Position numbers and translations under genes: made by a program
Shown here: piece by piece, positions 38,201 through 50,200 of the stretch
Numbering within the stretch: the first letter of the stretch is position 1
Layout of the letters: each line of letters begins with the position of its first letter
Notes under the pieces: model-generated
Told to the model about the DNA's origin: nothing
Databases searched by the model: none
Seen by the model: only the letters and a program-made list of their open reading frames with translations
Origin: Ilex aquifolium
Taxonomy: Eukaryota > Streptophyta > Magnoliopsida > Aquifoliales > Aquifoliaceae
Assembly (NCBI GenBank): GCA_951799425.1
Contig: OX637391.1
Span: forward strand, 49,261,069-49,325,068
Direction of reading: 5' to 3'
DNA length: 64,000 nucleotides

Positions 38201-41200
38201 AATACATCCTCTAAGGTTTCAAGGTTGGGAACTGCTAAATTAAGTCCTGATTTGTCCTTAATCCTCTGTTTTTGTTGTTCCTCAGTTTACTTTCTGTTAG
38301 CAAGATTACTTCTTCGCTTAATTGCTCAGTAGCTTTTTATCCTTCTTATTGTGTATTTCAAGATTTCCAGACGAAGAAGAAAATTGGTACGAGCCATGAA
38401 GTATGTGGCCTCTATTACTTCGACCTTGATACATCTCCTTGAGGAAGGAGGTGGCTCTATACAGGAGAATTAGGGAATAGCCAAAGGACTCCTTCTCTGG
38501 AGAAGGAAAAGGACGTAGTGGCCCTTTTTCTATGGTATGGGAAAGGAAGCGGATCACAATGGAGAAAGAAATGTTGGGCTGAAGCACACCAGTTCTCCTG
38601 CAGCTTGAGAGCTCACCGACCGGGGAGGGGCTTACTATCGTAACCTTTTTTTTCTCCCGGTGTATGTAAAAAAGAGTGACGAACTCATTTTTTAGGTTTA
38701 TTCAAACCTATGGCGTTGATTATGAGGTAATATTTTCTCCTATTGCTAAAATTTCTTATGTTTGTGTAATGATTTCTTTGGCTACTATTCTTCATTGGCA
38801 TTTCTTTCAGTTAGATGTGAAAAATGACTTTCTGCACAATAACTTGACTGAGAAAGTCTATATGGAGCAGTCACCTGGATTTGCTGCTCAGTGGGAGTAT
38901 CATAAGTGTGTTTATCAGCTAGAGAAATATTTGTATGGTTTAAAGTAATCATCGAGGGTGTGGTTTGGTAAGTTTTCAGAGGTAATTTTAGAGTTTGGTC
39001 TTCTTAGATATTAGACAGACCACTATGTTTTTCACAGACATACTAATTCTAGATATATTATACTAGTTATTTATATGGATCATATTGTAATTACTGGTGA
39101 TGATTCTGAGGGTATTGCAAAGTTGAAAGTCTTCCTCGAGGATCAATTCCATACTAAAGACGAAGGCAAATTCAAGTACTTTTTGAGTATTGAAGTTGTC
39201 AAGTCTACGCAGGACGTTTGTTTGTCTCAGTGAAGTATGTACTCGACATGCTAACAGAAACAGGTTTACTAGGTGGTAAACCAATTGATGTTCCTATAGA
39301 TCCAAATCAGAAATTATTAATAGATGATGGTGCATTGTTTGAAAATTCAAGCATGCATCGCATGTTGGTTGGGAAACTAAATTATCTCACTATTACTCGA
39401 CCAGATATTACATATAAAGTTAGTGTTGTGAGCCAGTTTATGGGATGCCCAAAAATATCACATTGGGATGTAGTCATCCGCATTCTTCGATACCTTAAAC
39501 GTGCTCCTAGACTTGGGTTATTGTATCGAACTAATGAGCATCTTAGAGTGGAAGGTTTTATAGATGTTGATTTAGCTGCCTCTCCCTTAAATCGAAGATC
39601 AACCACTAAATATTGTACCTTCTTGGGTGGCAACATGCTTACACGGAAAAGTAAGAAACAAGCAATGGTAGAATGGTCTGGCTGAGTATAGGGCGATAGC
39701 ACAGTCCAGCTGAGTATAGGGCGATGACACATACCACTAGTGAGTTGATATGGTTACGACACTTTCTTCAGGAGATTGATTTTTCAGTCTAGCTTCCCTT
39801 GCACCTGTTATATGACAATCAAGCAACTATTCATATTACCGCTAATCTTGTATTCCATGAAAGAACCAAACCTATTGAAGTCGATTGCCACTTTATTCGA
39901 GACAAGATATTAGATGAAAATATTGCAACACCATTTGTGAAATCCAAAGATTAGCTTGCAGATATGTTCATCAAAGCATTGAACCACACTCGTCTTATAG
40001 TAATTTGTTCCAAGCTTGGATTATATAGGATATATACTCCAGCTTGAGGAGTGTTGAGAGTATTATTATTATATTTTATATAGTTGTAATAAGTATACCT
40101 CTCTAAGGGTATACTAGTCTTTTGTGTTTTATTAGATAACTACAAATACCATTTGATAGTGAAAGGTAGGGCAAGTTTCACCCCTTTTTGTCTCTCTCCA
40201 TCCTCCAAACTTCACAACAAACTTCTTAAAACATGAGGCATTTCTCATGCCTAATAAGGCCATACAAAAACCAACACCAACATATAGATCAATGCTGAGC
40301 ATTGCCAAACAACGCCTTCTTGACACAAACTCTTACAAGCCTCAATAACACTCTGATAATGTCCTACATCCTTTCTTATATTACTAGCCAATTCAGGAAG
40401 TACAGTTATTCTATTCTGCTGTACACCCAAACTAATTATGGGAACACTGCACCATGTTATGAAAATATACATATTCCAGAAATCAAAACTTATAACCTAG
40501 GGGTTCACCAAAAGGAAGCTGCTTCTAGCAAAACTAATTCATGGGGCTTTTGCCCCTAGGATCATCCCTAGGCTGCTAGGCATCACAAATTGACCAAATT
40601 TTGTGGCAGTAAAAACTGCTAGAAGATTTAGCATAGGGTTAAAGAACAACACTGACCTTTTTTTTCCAAAGAGAAAAAAAGAGTTTTATTATAGAGTTGG
40701 ATGCTCATACACAAGACCATCGATGGGTTCATATAGTAACACTATTGACATACATAAGGAAATTTTAATAAAATGCACATTCAGGCAATTAATCATTTTA
40801 CATTCTCTCCATATTTCCCACATGATAAAATTTTTGACTTTCCTAATCACTCTTATTCATATTGTCTTAAATTCCCCCTCAAGCTCAGGGAGATGTCAAA
40901 GAACATCTCTATCACTTTAACTTAAGATGGATGCTTCATATATGTTAAAGTTTATTCTATATTCCGACTCTTCCGCGATTGTGGATTGGATTTTGAACAT
41001 CACAAATGAGAATAGCCTCTGGTGGACAAAAGGCCTCCTGGTCATTGCCTCTGGCTAAAAACTTGCCTCATTGGACAAAATGCTTGTTTCAACCAAACCG
41101 CAAGCAATCAAACAAATGATTGGCTAGTATGGGCTTGAAGAGGGAGAATGATAGTTGTTTTGGAAGAAAATAGAAATAATCTAGAAATATCAATAGAAAA

Positions 41201-44200
41201 ACATCTAGAGCTTAGGGTGGAAGAGAGAAGTGTAGTTGTGGGAGACAATGAGTTGGAGTCTAGTAGATGCATTATAACTCTTCAACGCACGTTCATAATG
41301 GAAGACCAAAGGGCATAAATGATATAACTGGTTTTATAATAACAATTAAATGTAAATGAAAAGGTTAAAGACACTAAAAGATGTAACTTTATGAAGGGGA
41401 GATTAAAAACTGCAAATTGAAGTGTTCAAAACTTAACAATATTGTCTATATATATTCTATAAAGGCTAGAAGACAAACATACTTTTGGCCGGACGGGCAA
41501 CCAAATGCCACCTCCCGAAAGAGCGGAACAATGACTAACCTAACCCAATCCTAGGTCAATCTGCTCCGACAATATGAAGATAATATAAATGGGAGTTTTA
41601 TTACAAGATATAGAACTACAGTAACTTGCATGGCAAGTCGACATTAAATTTACTAGAGCTAGAGACAGAAACATGAAATGTTACATACATCTACATATTA
41701 TTGAGATCTAGGAAGCACGAAAATAGATACTAGATATAGTTAAGATCTAGGAAGCACGAATACAGATACTAGATATAGTTAAGATGCACGAATATAGATA
41801 CTAGGTGCGAGTACGATATGGCATAGATAAATCATACGACATAACCACCCAGGATACGTGCAATAAAATATATCTTTATTATTATTTGGCGTTTGATAAT
41901 CACAATTTTTGATAAATTCTTTAAGAACAATTTGAAAAATAAGTAATTAAACTTTCAAATAAGCATATATCGTCTCACCATGGTATACCCACAAAAGAAT
42001 GTGGCTAACTAAAGGAACGAGAAACAACATTTCAACAAGTTGCTTTGCATTGAAGTACTTGTTGCTAAGAAATATGATGTGATTAGTGCATTTTATGTCA
42101 TTTTGACACTTGTCCCCAAAAGATATGGTGCAAGCAGCTCATTTTATGTTACTTTGAGATGTGATAGTATAGGTTGCCAAAGAAATACAAATGTCTCTCA
42201 AAGCCATACAGATTTTACTGTATATGGATTCAAGACCACTGAGTAGGGATTAAAACTAAACAATTATACGTACTAACCCGCTTGTTCGCTTCCATATCCC
42301 AGGCACATTCCATTTAGGTACCCATATCCAAGACATACCCGAAATAAATAAATTTATTAGTGTTAGACACGTATGATGCATTTTCAATAAATATGCTCCA
42401 GTATCCAACAATTATCGCATCCAATAAGGTACCCGATATGGATACTTCGACCTAAACTAAATATTTTTGCTTTATAGATTGAGATGAAGAAATAACACCA
42501 CTATACAAGGCCGAAACAAACCTATATGCCACCGGATCAAAAGGATGAAAAATGTTGAACATTTGTCGACAAGCTGGCATCTCTTCGATGATATTTTCAT
42601 CTTCCCAATATTCTTTCCCTTTGCCTAGAAAAGAGACCAAAAGACAGTACAATAAATATATATATGATGATTAAACCTGAATGTGAGAAGTCTTCTACAT
42701 GAAACACCAATTGACCAATTGAAAGGGAAAACACAGCACAATCAATCTTATGAGTTTTAGTTTAATACAAACTACGTAGGTGGCAACTGAAATTATCCAA
42801 CATATATTTGTAAACGAATTCTGAAAAAAAATATGAAAATATGAAAAAGACATTCTTTGTGTATATAGATGAACTATATTATAAATATACCCGGTTACAA
42901 ATGATTAACAATTGAACTTCAATTTCAGACAACATATGGTGAGGTATACAATCTTAATCGGTTAAATTTAAATTAAAAGCTTGCATATACATCAAAACAT
43001 TTCGTTCTATAACAGAAAGAAAGAAGTTTATTTGTAAAAGAATCCCCACCAAATTTTCAGTTTATCTGAAAACACAAAAGCATTAACAATTACCGATTCC
43101 TAAACGAACATTGCGAAGGGCAAGAAATACACCAAGGGGAGACCCAACGGCAAAGAATGTATCAACCTGACATATACAAGGTAAAACAAGACAAATTTTA
43201 GCAGAAGATATAAATAACACCAGAGTCTAAATATGTTTACAAGGTTTGAATTTCTTTTTTTTATTATGTTTGTTTTCATTTTTCTCAAGGGGGTGTGGGG
43301 GTATATGGTCTGAAAACAATTTTAGTACATAACATTATAGTACATTTTAAAGCAAGCTACTAATGGCACGTGAATGCTAAGATTACAGAACCAAATAAAA
43401 ACACTTAACAACGTTAGACCCATCACTCTACAGTGCATCGTGCACGCCACGGTCGGGCCTGTGTATAGGCCCAATCTTCACCCTTTTCCACACAACGTGG
43501 CCGCATTAGACTCAAACCCACTACATATGTTAAGGTGCAAGCCTTTTAACATAAAACAGTTCAAAAGTAAAAGCTACAATATTATGCTAGGAGAAAGAGA
43601 GAAGAAGATAACGAGAGAGAGGGGAAGCGAATGAGAGAATATGAGAATAATCTAAGTAGGCTACGTTGCCCTACACCCTCTTGTTTATAATAACTTATAT
43701 TATGGGTAATCACAATATTACCCTAGCAATGGTAACCAGCAATCACCTCTAAATTTACAAAATCATTTCTCCTGATGAAATCTTATTTGCAAGCTGCGAT
43801 CCTTGAAGGAAGAACGAAAGTTCATTCATCTATTGTGTTTGATAACAATGGAGTGTTTACAATGGAGTCGTGTTTAGTTAGGGGCGAGGATCAACGCAGA
43901 AGTTTGATAGGGAGATTTGGTGCACTTAAATCTATACCACCTGTAATTGAGAAAGTTCATCATTGGACAAATTCAAAATGGGGTTCAATTGGCCTGCAAG
44001 TTATTCCCATGGCAAATTCTCTATTCAAGTTTGTATCCAAACCCCACCATTGCTTGTATCCAAACCCCAACATTGCTTTGAGAAATTGCCCAAACCAAGC
44101 AGTAAGAGACTGTTTCAAGCCATAAAGTGCTTTCCTCAACGTGCAAACCTTTTCAACAATAGAATGAAAGGAAAAACCAGCTGGAATATCCATATAAACC

Positions 44201-47200
44201 TCTTCCTCCAAGTCGCTATGAAGGAATGCATCTTCACATCTAGTTGTTGTAAGGGCCAACCTAGATTAGCTACACAAGTAAACAGCGCGAATAGAATTCA
44301 TCTTTGCAACAGGGAAAGGTCTCCTGGTAGTCAATGCCACAAGTCTGAGTAAAACCTTTGGCAACCAACCTTGTTTTATAACTTTCACTTGCTTTATCTG
44401 CTTTCTGTTTAATAGTAAAGACTCACGTACAACCGATAGGTCTCTTCCCAGCTAGAAGTGAAATTAATTCTCAAGTGTCATTCTTGCTTAGAGCTTTCAT
44501 TTTCTCTACCATAACTCTTTTCTACTTGGGATTTGCAAGAACTTCCTTCCAACCCTGTGGAATAGATGCAGAAAAGAAAGACGAAACAAATGCACAATAT
44601 GAAGAAGACAAGGAGTTATAAGAAACAAAGTTAGAAAGTGAATGTTGAGTGCAAGATTTCACACCCTTGCTAAGAGCAATGGGAAGAGAACAATTATCAA
44701 CATCTATAACAACAGGAGATGGAGATTTATCTTTTGAAGCTTCTCTGGGAGAATCAGAAATTGGAGTTAGGGATGCCAATTAACTTGGTGGCACATGGAT
44801 GGTGCTCTTTTGGACGCCGAGAATAAGTCTGAAGATTAGGTCTATCCAACTGTCCACCAGTATTACGTTCTTCTTCAGTACACTTGTCTTTCTCCCCTTC
44901 ACCAGTACACTTGCATTTCTTCCCCTAACTACAAACAATCTCTCTTAACGAAGGACGAAAAAATGAGAGCTCCTCTCGTTGCCTCTCTTCCTCATTATCA
45001 GTGTTCCCCTTAAAGGAGGACTGAGATAAAGCAAAGTAAGGTTCGGTCTCATGAAATGTGACATCCATGTTAACATATTTCTTGTGAGACTGAGGATCAT
45101 AACATCTCTAACCTTTATGAGTCATAGAGTATCCAACAAAGACACAATTGCACAACTTTAGAATTGAGTTTGCCTTGAGAATGAGGCAAGGCATGAACAA
45201 AACAAGTACACCCAAATACCTTGGGAGAAAAGAGGAAGGAGAAAGGGACTTGGGGAGAAGTTCAAGAGGAATCTTAAACTGGACAACACTAAAGGGCGTG
45301 GGATTAAAAAGTTATGTAGCAGTAAGAATAGCATCCCCCAAAAAGATGTTAGAAACATTCATAGTGAACATAAGAGCATAGGAAATCCCAAGAAGATGAC
45401 GGTTTTTGCGCTCAACAACCCCATTTTGTTCAGGAGTGCTTCCATAACTTATCTGATAAAGAATACCATGCTCTTCAAGGTATGTTCGGAATTTACTATC
45501 AATATATTCAATCTCATTATCACTCATAAGGGTTTTAATGGTAGGTCAAACTAGTTAGTCACCATTTTATGAAAAACTTCAAAGTAAGAAAATATTTCAC
45601 TCTTGGTTCGAAGTAACATGAGAATAACAATCAATGAATGTAACACACCAACAATAGTGTTTTCTAGTATGTCGTTCAAAACCCAAAATAATTACATTTC
45701 AACAAATTACGATTACCAACATCACCTTTCCCACTAGTCTTGGGTTGACTGGCATTACTATCCCGTGAAGTAGGAACAACAACCAAAGCAGAACAATCCT
45801 AAATACGAGTGTTACCATAGCACTACGCAGACTTTGCTCTTGTTGAACACAAACACAGGCCACTCTCAAGGTGGGGAAATGAGATCAACCTAAAACTTAA
45901 ACTCGAATCTGATCATACTCTATATTAAGGCTAGCAAAAAAAATCATATACCTGTTCTTTCTCCATCATCTACTGAAAGGTAGGTTGCATCCATAGTATA
46001 AACGGCCTAAAAATTCTGATAATAGTCAAACTCCTACCATAAACTACACAATTAAGCATAATACTCAGCAAAAGATCTGTCTTTTTTATCTAACCCACGA
46101 ATCTTCTTCCTTAGTTTATAGGCATGTGCATCATTACCCTTCTGTGAGTATGTCTGTGCAACTGCATCCCAAATCTCATGTTATGTCTATCAACAAGAAG
46201 GTGCGACTAATAGAGGGCTACATTGAGTTAACCAACTAAGTCATAGCATGGTCCATCTATCATAAGATCCTTAAGAATTCCTATAATGTAACTAGTTAGG
46301 CCACACCAAACTGTAAGATCGTGACCAAATCTAATAGTTGGTGCCATCAAACTTAACCGAACAAATCTGAACAGATGAGCTATATCTGAGAGTCCCAACA
46401 CGACTCAACCCATTCGGCTCGCTGCCACCAAATACCATGTCCACCGAACAAAGATAGCACCCCTAAATATTAAAGAATTGACTCAATCACCTATAAACCC
46501 ACAAAACCCAAGGAATTCTTGGAAGGAATAAGTTACAGTTGAAATCTAAAGATCTAGGGCTTAGAGAGGGAAGAGGCAAGAGAAGGAAGAGATTAGAAAA
46601 TAGGTTAAGGAGTCTCTTTTCTCATCACCCATATTTTTATTAACTTATAATAAAGTGAGGATTACAACAATACCCTCAATTAAAATAACCTAACATTCTA
46701 CACTCCCCCTCAAATTAGAACATAGATATCTCTCATGCCCAACTTGCATACATCGGAATAAAAAATTCTACTACTAAACCCCTTAGTAAACATATCAGCT
46801 AGTTGTTCCTTGGATGTCACAAATGGCATACAAATCAGCCCATCATTAAGCTTTTCTTTAATGAAGTGTCTGTCAATCTCAATGTGCTTTGTTCTGTCAT
46901 GCTGAAGCAGGTTTTGAGCAATATTTAAGGCAGCTTTATTATAACAATACGGGTGAATAGGTTCACCATTAGAGACACCCAAGTCTTTCATTAAAGTTTT
47001 AAGCCACATAAGCTCACAAATACCATGAGTCATAGTCCAGTGTTCTATCTCTGCACTAGATATAGCCACCACTGCTTCTTTCTTCCTCTACCAAGTAACT
47101 AGATTTCCTCCGACAAAGGTACAATAACCTATAGTGGACCTCTTATCTTCAATTGAGTCTGCCTAATCTACATCTATGATAGCCTCTATTCTCAAATGAC

Positions 47201-50200
47201 CATGTTTTGAGAACAATATTCCTTTGCCAGGAGACGATTCGACATACCTCAGTATACGAGGAACTTCCTCTTAAAGAGGAACCCGCAGAGCATGCATGAA
47301 TTGGCTAACAATACTCACTGCATATGCTATGTCTGGGTAAGTGTGACAAAGGTATATAAGTCTCCCAACAAGCCTCTGATATTTTTCTCTATTAACTTGA
47401 TCACCTTCATGACTTCTCAGTTTGTGGTTTGCCTCAGTAGGTGAGTCAGCAGGTCTACAACCTAGTGTGTCAGTTTCCTTTAGGAGATCATGGATATGCT
47501 TACTCTGTGAGATGCAAAAATATTTATCTGACCTGGCCACTTTAATCCCAGAGAAATAGTGAAACTGCCCCAAATCCTTGATCCCAAATTCTTTAGCACA
47601 ATGGACTTTCATTTTCTCCACATCATCACCGGTGAGTATTATGTCATCAATATATACTATAAGAATTGAGATCTTATCACTCCCTTTGTTTGATGAAAAT
47701 AGTGTGATCTGCATGACTTCGCTTGATCCCAAACTTGATCATCGCCATATGAAATGTCTCAAACCAAGTTCTAGGAGATTGTTTGAGTCCATAAATGGAT
47801 TTCTTCAGCTTACATACTTTTCCCTTTGTATCTGGAAAAGAAAACTCTAGAAGAATATCCATGTATACTTCCTCTAAGTCCTAATGAAGGAATGCATTTT
47901 TTACGTCTAGTTGTTGTAAATCCCAACCCAGTTTGGCAGAACACGAGAGGATGACACGAATGGAATTCATCTTCACTACAGGAGCAAATGTCTCTTGATA
48001 GTCAATGCAATATATCTACGTAAACCCTTTAGCTTTTTGCTATCAACCTTACTTTGTATCTATCCACTATACCATCTACATTCTGTTTGGCAGTAAACAC
48101 CCACTTACAATCTACTGATTTATTTCCGGATGGAAGAGACATAAGTTCTTGGGTTTCATTTTTTCCCAGAGCTCTCATTTCTTCTACCATGGCTACTTTC
48201 CACTTGGGTTTTACAAAGGCTTCATTCCAACTCTGAAGAAGGGATATAAAAGACAAAGATGAAACAAAAGCAAGATAGGATTTCGAAATTGGGTACAAGT
48301 CTGAACTTCTTTTCGATTAATAATAGGTAAAGAACTATCATCAACAAGATTACTACAATGAGGCTCATTACCTGATAACGACGAAGAGATATCGAGAATT
48401 GATTCTGGATATGATGACGGACTTGATAGCTCATAGGTGGTGATCTACTTACCCTGTCGTCGAATATAACATCACAAACCCTCTCTATCTAATATTCCAC
48501 AAGCAGTTTACTGCCCCCAAACAGGTGTTTCTCCTTGAGTCTTCCCTTTGCTAGATTTTTCTCCCCAACCTAAACCCTGATAAGGGGGTAAGAGAAAGAA
48601 TCCATCATCTAACATCACTTCTTCAATACACTACTCCCCCTGAAGAGATGGTGAAGGAGTGGAAAAATATAACTCTGTCTCATGGAAAGTGACATCTATA
48701 CTGACATAAATCTTCCTAGACTAAGGATGATAACACTTATCCCCCTTTGGGTAGCAAAGTAGCCAATAAAGACACACCGCAACCCCTTTGGATCCAACTT
48801 TCCCCTGGTCTTTCAATAATCATGCACAAAACATATACAACCAAATACCTAAGGGGGGAATAGAGTAAAGTGAAACTGACCCTTGAAGTAACCCTACGGG
48901 AATAGTAAAATCAATAACTCTCGTAGGCATCAATTGATGAGATATGCAGAAGTTAACACTGCATCTTCCCAAAGAGACAAAGGGACACCCATAGTGAACA
49001 TCAAGGAACGTGCCATTTCAAGAAGATGTTGTTTCTTCCTCTATGCTACAACATTCTGCTCAGGTATATCCACACAGCTAAATTTGTGAAAAATTCCATG
49101 TTTTGTAAAATAATCATGGTATTCTCCATTAAAGTACTCAACCCCATTATCGGTCCTGAGAACGTTAATTTTGGCATCAAACTGAGTTTCAAACTACTCC
49201 AACTTTCTCAGTGCTGGTAGATTCTACACTAACTCCAGGCATGTCTTCTTAGCAATAGACAACTTTTCTAACACATCCCAACTACAGGATAACAATTTTG
49301 AGATTATCCCAACCCAAAAGAGATCCAAACTATCAGCTCGAAACGCAAAAAACAAAATCAAGCAGCCTACACTCTAAAAAGGACCTTCATAGAGGGCACA
49401 AGTATCAAAAAGCACAAAAGACAAAGCACAAAACTCAAACCCGTAAGGCACAAACCAGTCACTGCAAAAGCAAAACGGAGGCAGGAGAATCACTGTTGAG
49501 CTAAAGGACCACTGCCCTGAGCAAATTACAACTGTTAGGAGTAAGAAAATATCACTGCCGAAGCAACCCAACTGGTTTGGAGCAAGAGGACGCCACTTCC
49601 GATGCGAAAACACTGCTGGAGCAGAGAAAACTCCACTGTCGAGACCTATAAATGCCCCAAAAACAGTGGGCTATGCTCAAAACTCCACCAAAGCACCATG
49701 GAGTCTTAGTCCACACCCACAGATCCCTTTAGAGGCGTTGGAGTAGTCTGAAACTTAGGCCAATCGCAAACCACGAAATACGACCCAAAAATCTATAAAA
49801 CACGTCAGATGGCTACAAAAAAAATTCAGAAAAATCACTGTCATATTTAAGAGGCAAAAGTGACTTAGACATGTTGGTTTTGGAAAATTCTGGCGATGAT
49901 GTCATCATTCCGACAATGAAGTCCTTCATGAATATTCGTGCGACTTCGAACTTTCATTTGATTGCTCTGATACCAAGTTGAAATTGAAAAATCTAGAGTT
50001 TAGAGAGGAGAAGAGAAGAAAGAGATTAGAAAATAGGGTTAAGGAAAGTGAGAGTTAGCCGGTCACTCCTCTCATCACCTATATTTATATTAATTCATAA
50101 TAAAGTGAGGATAACAACAATACCCTCAATTAGCATTCTAAAGTTACCAACCAAATAAAAACTGAAAAAGATTACCAAATCAGATCAAAAAAGTAATAAA

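Larger units (their letters stand above)
35781..40216 (+). mobile_element. Ty1/copia element with both LTRs (family B)
   Basis: LTRs 35781-35976 (196 bp) and 40052-40216 (165 bp), perfect 5-bp duplication ACAAA (35776-35780 and 40217-40221), primer site TGGTATTAGAGC at 35977, purine tract AGCTTGAGGAG before the 3' LTR. Total 4.4 kb. Gag, protease and RT/RNase H survive as remnants; integrase is replaced by an unrelated segment. Confidence 0.93.
34375..42521 (-). other. SGR2 intron carrying a complete copia element (8.1 kb)
   Basis: Donor GTTTGT at 42521, acceptor AAACAG at 34375. Contains the copia element 35781-40216. Segments 34375-35780 and 40222-42521 hold no recognised gene apart from a short tandem repeat at 41701-41806. 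Confidence 0.85.

Noticed and set aside
49298-49504. Lys/Gln-rich plus-strand frame
   Set aside because: Antisense to the leader of the family-D copia element; low-complexity translation.
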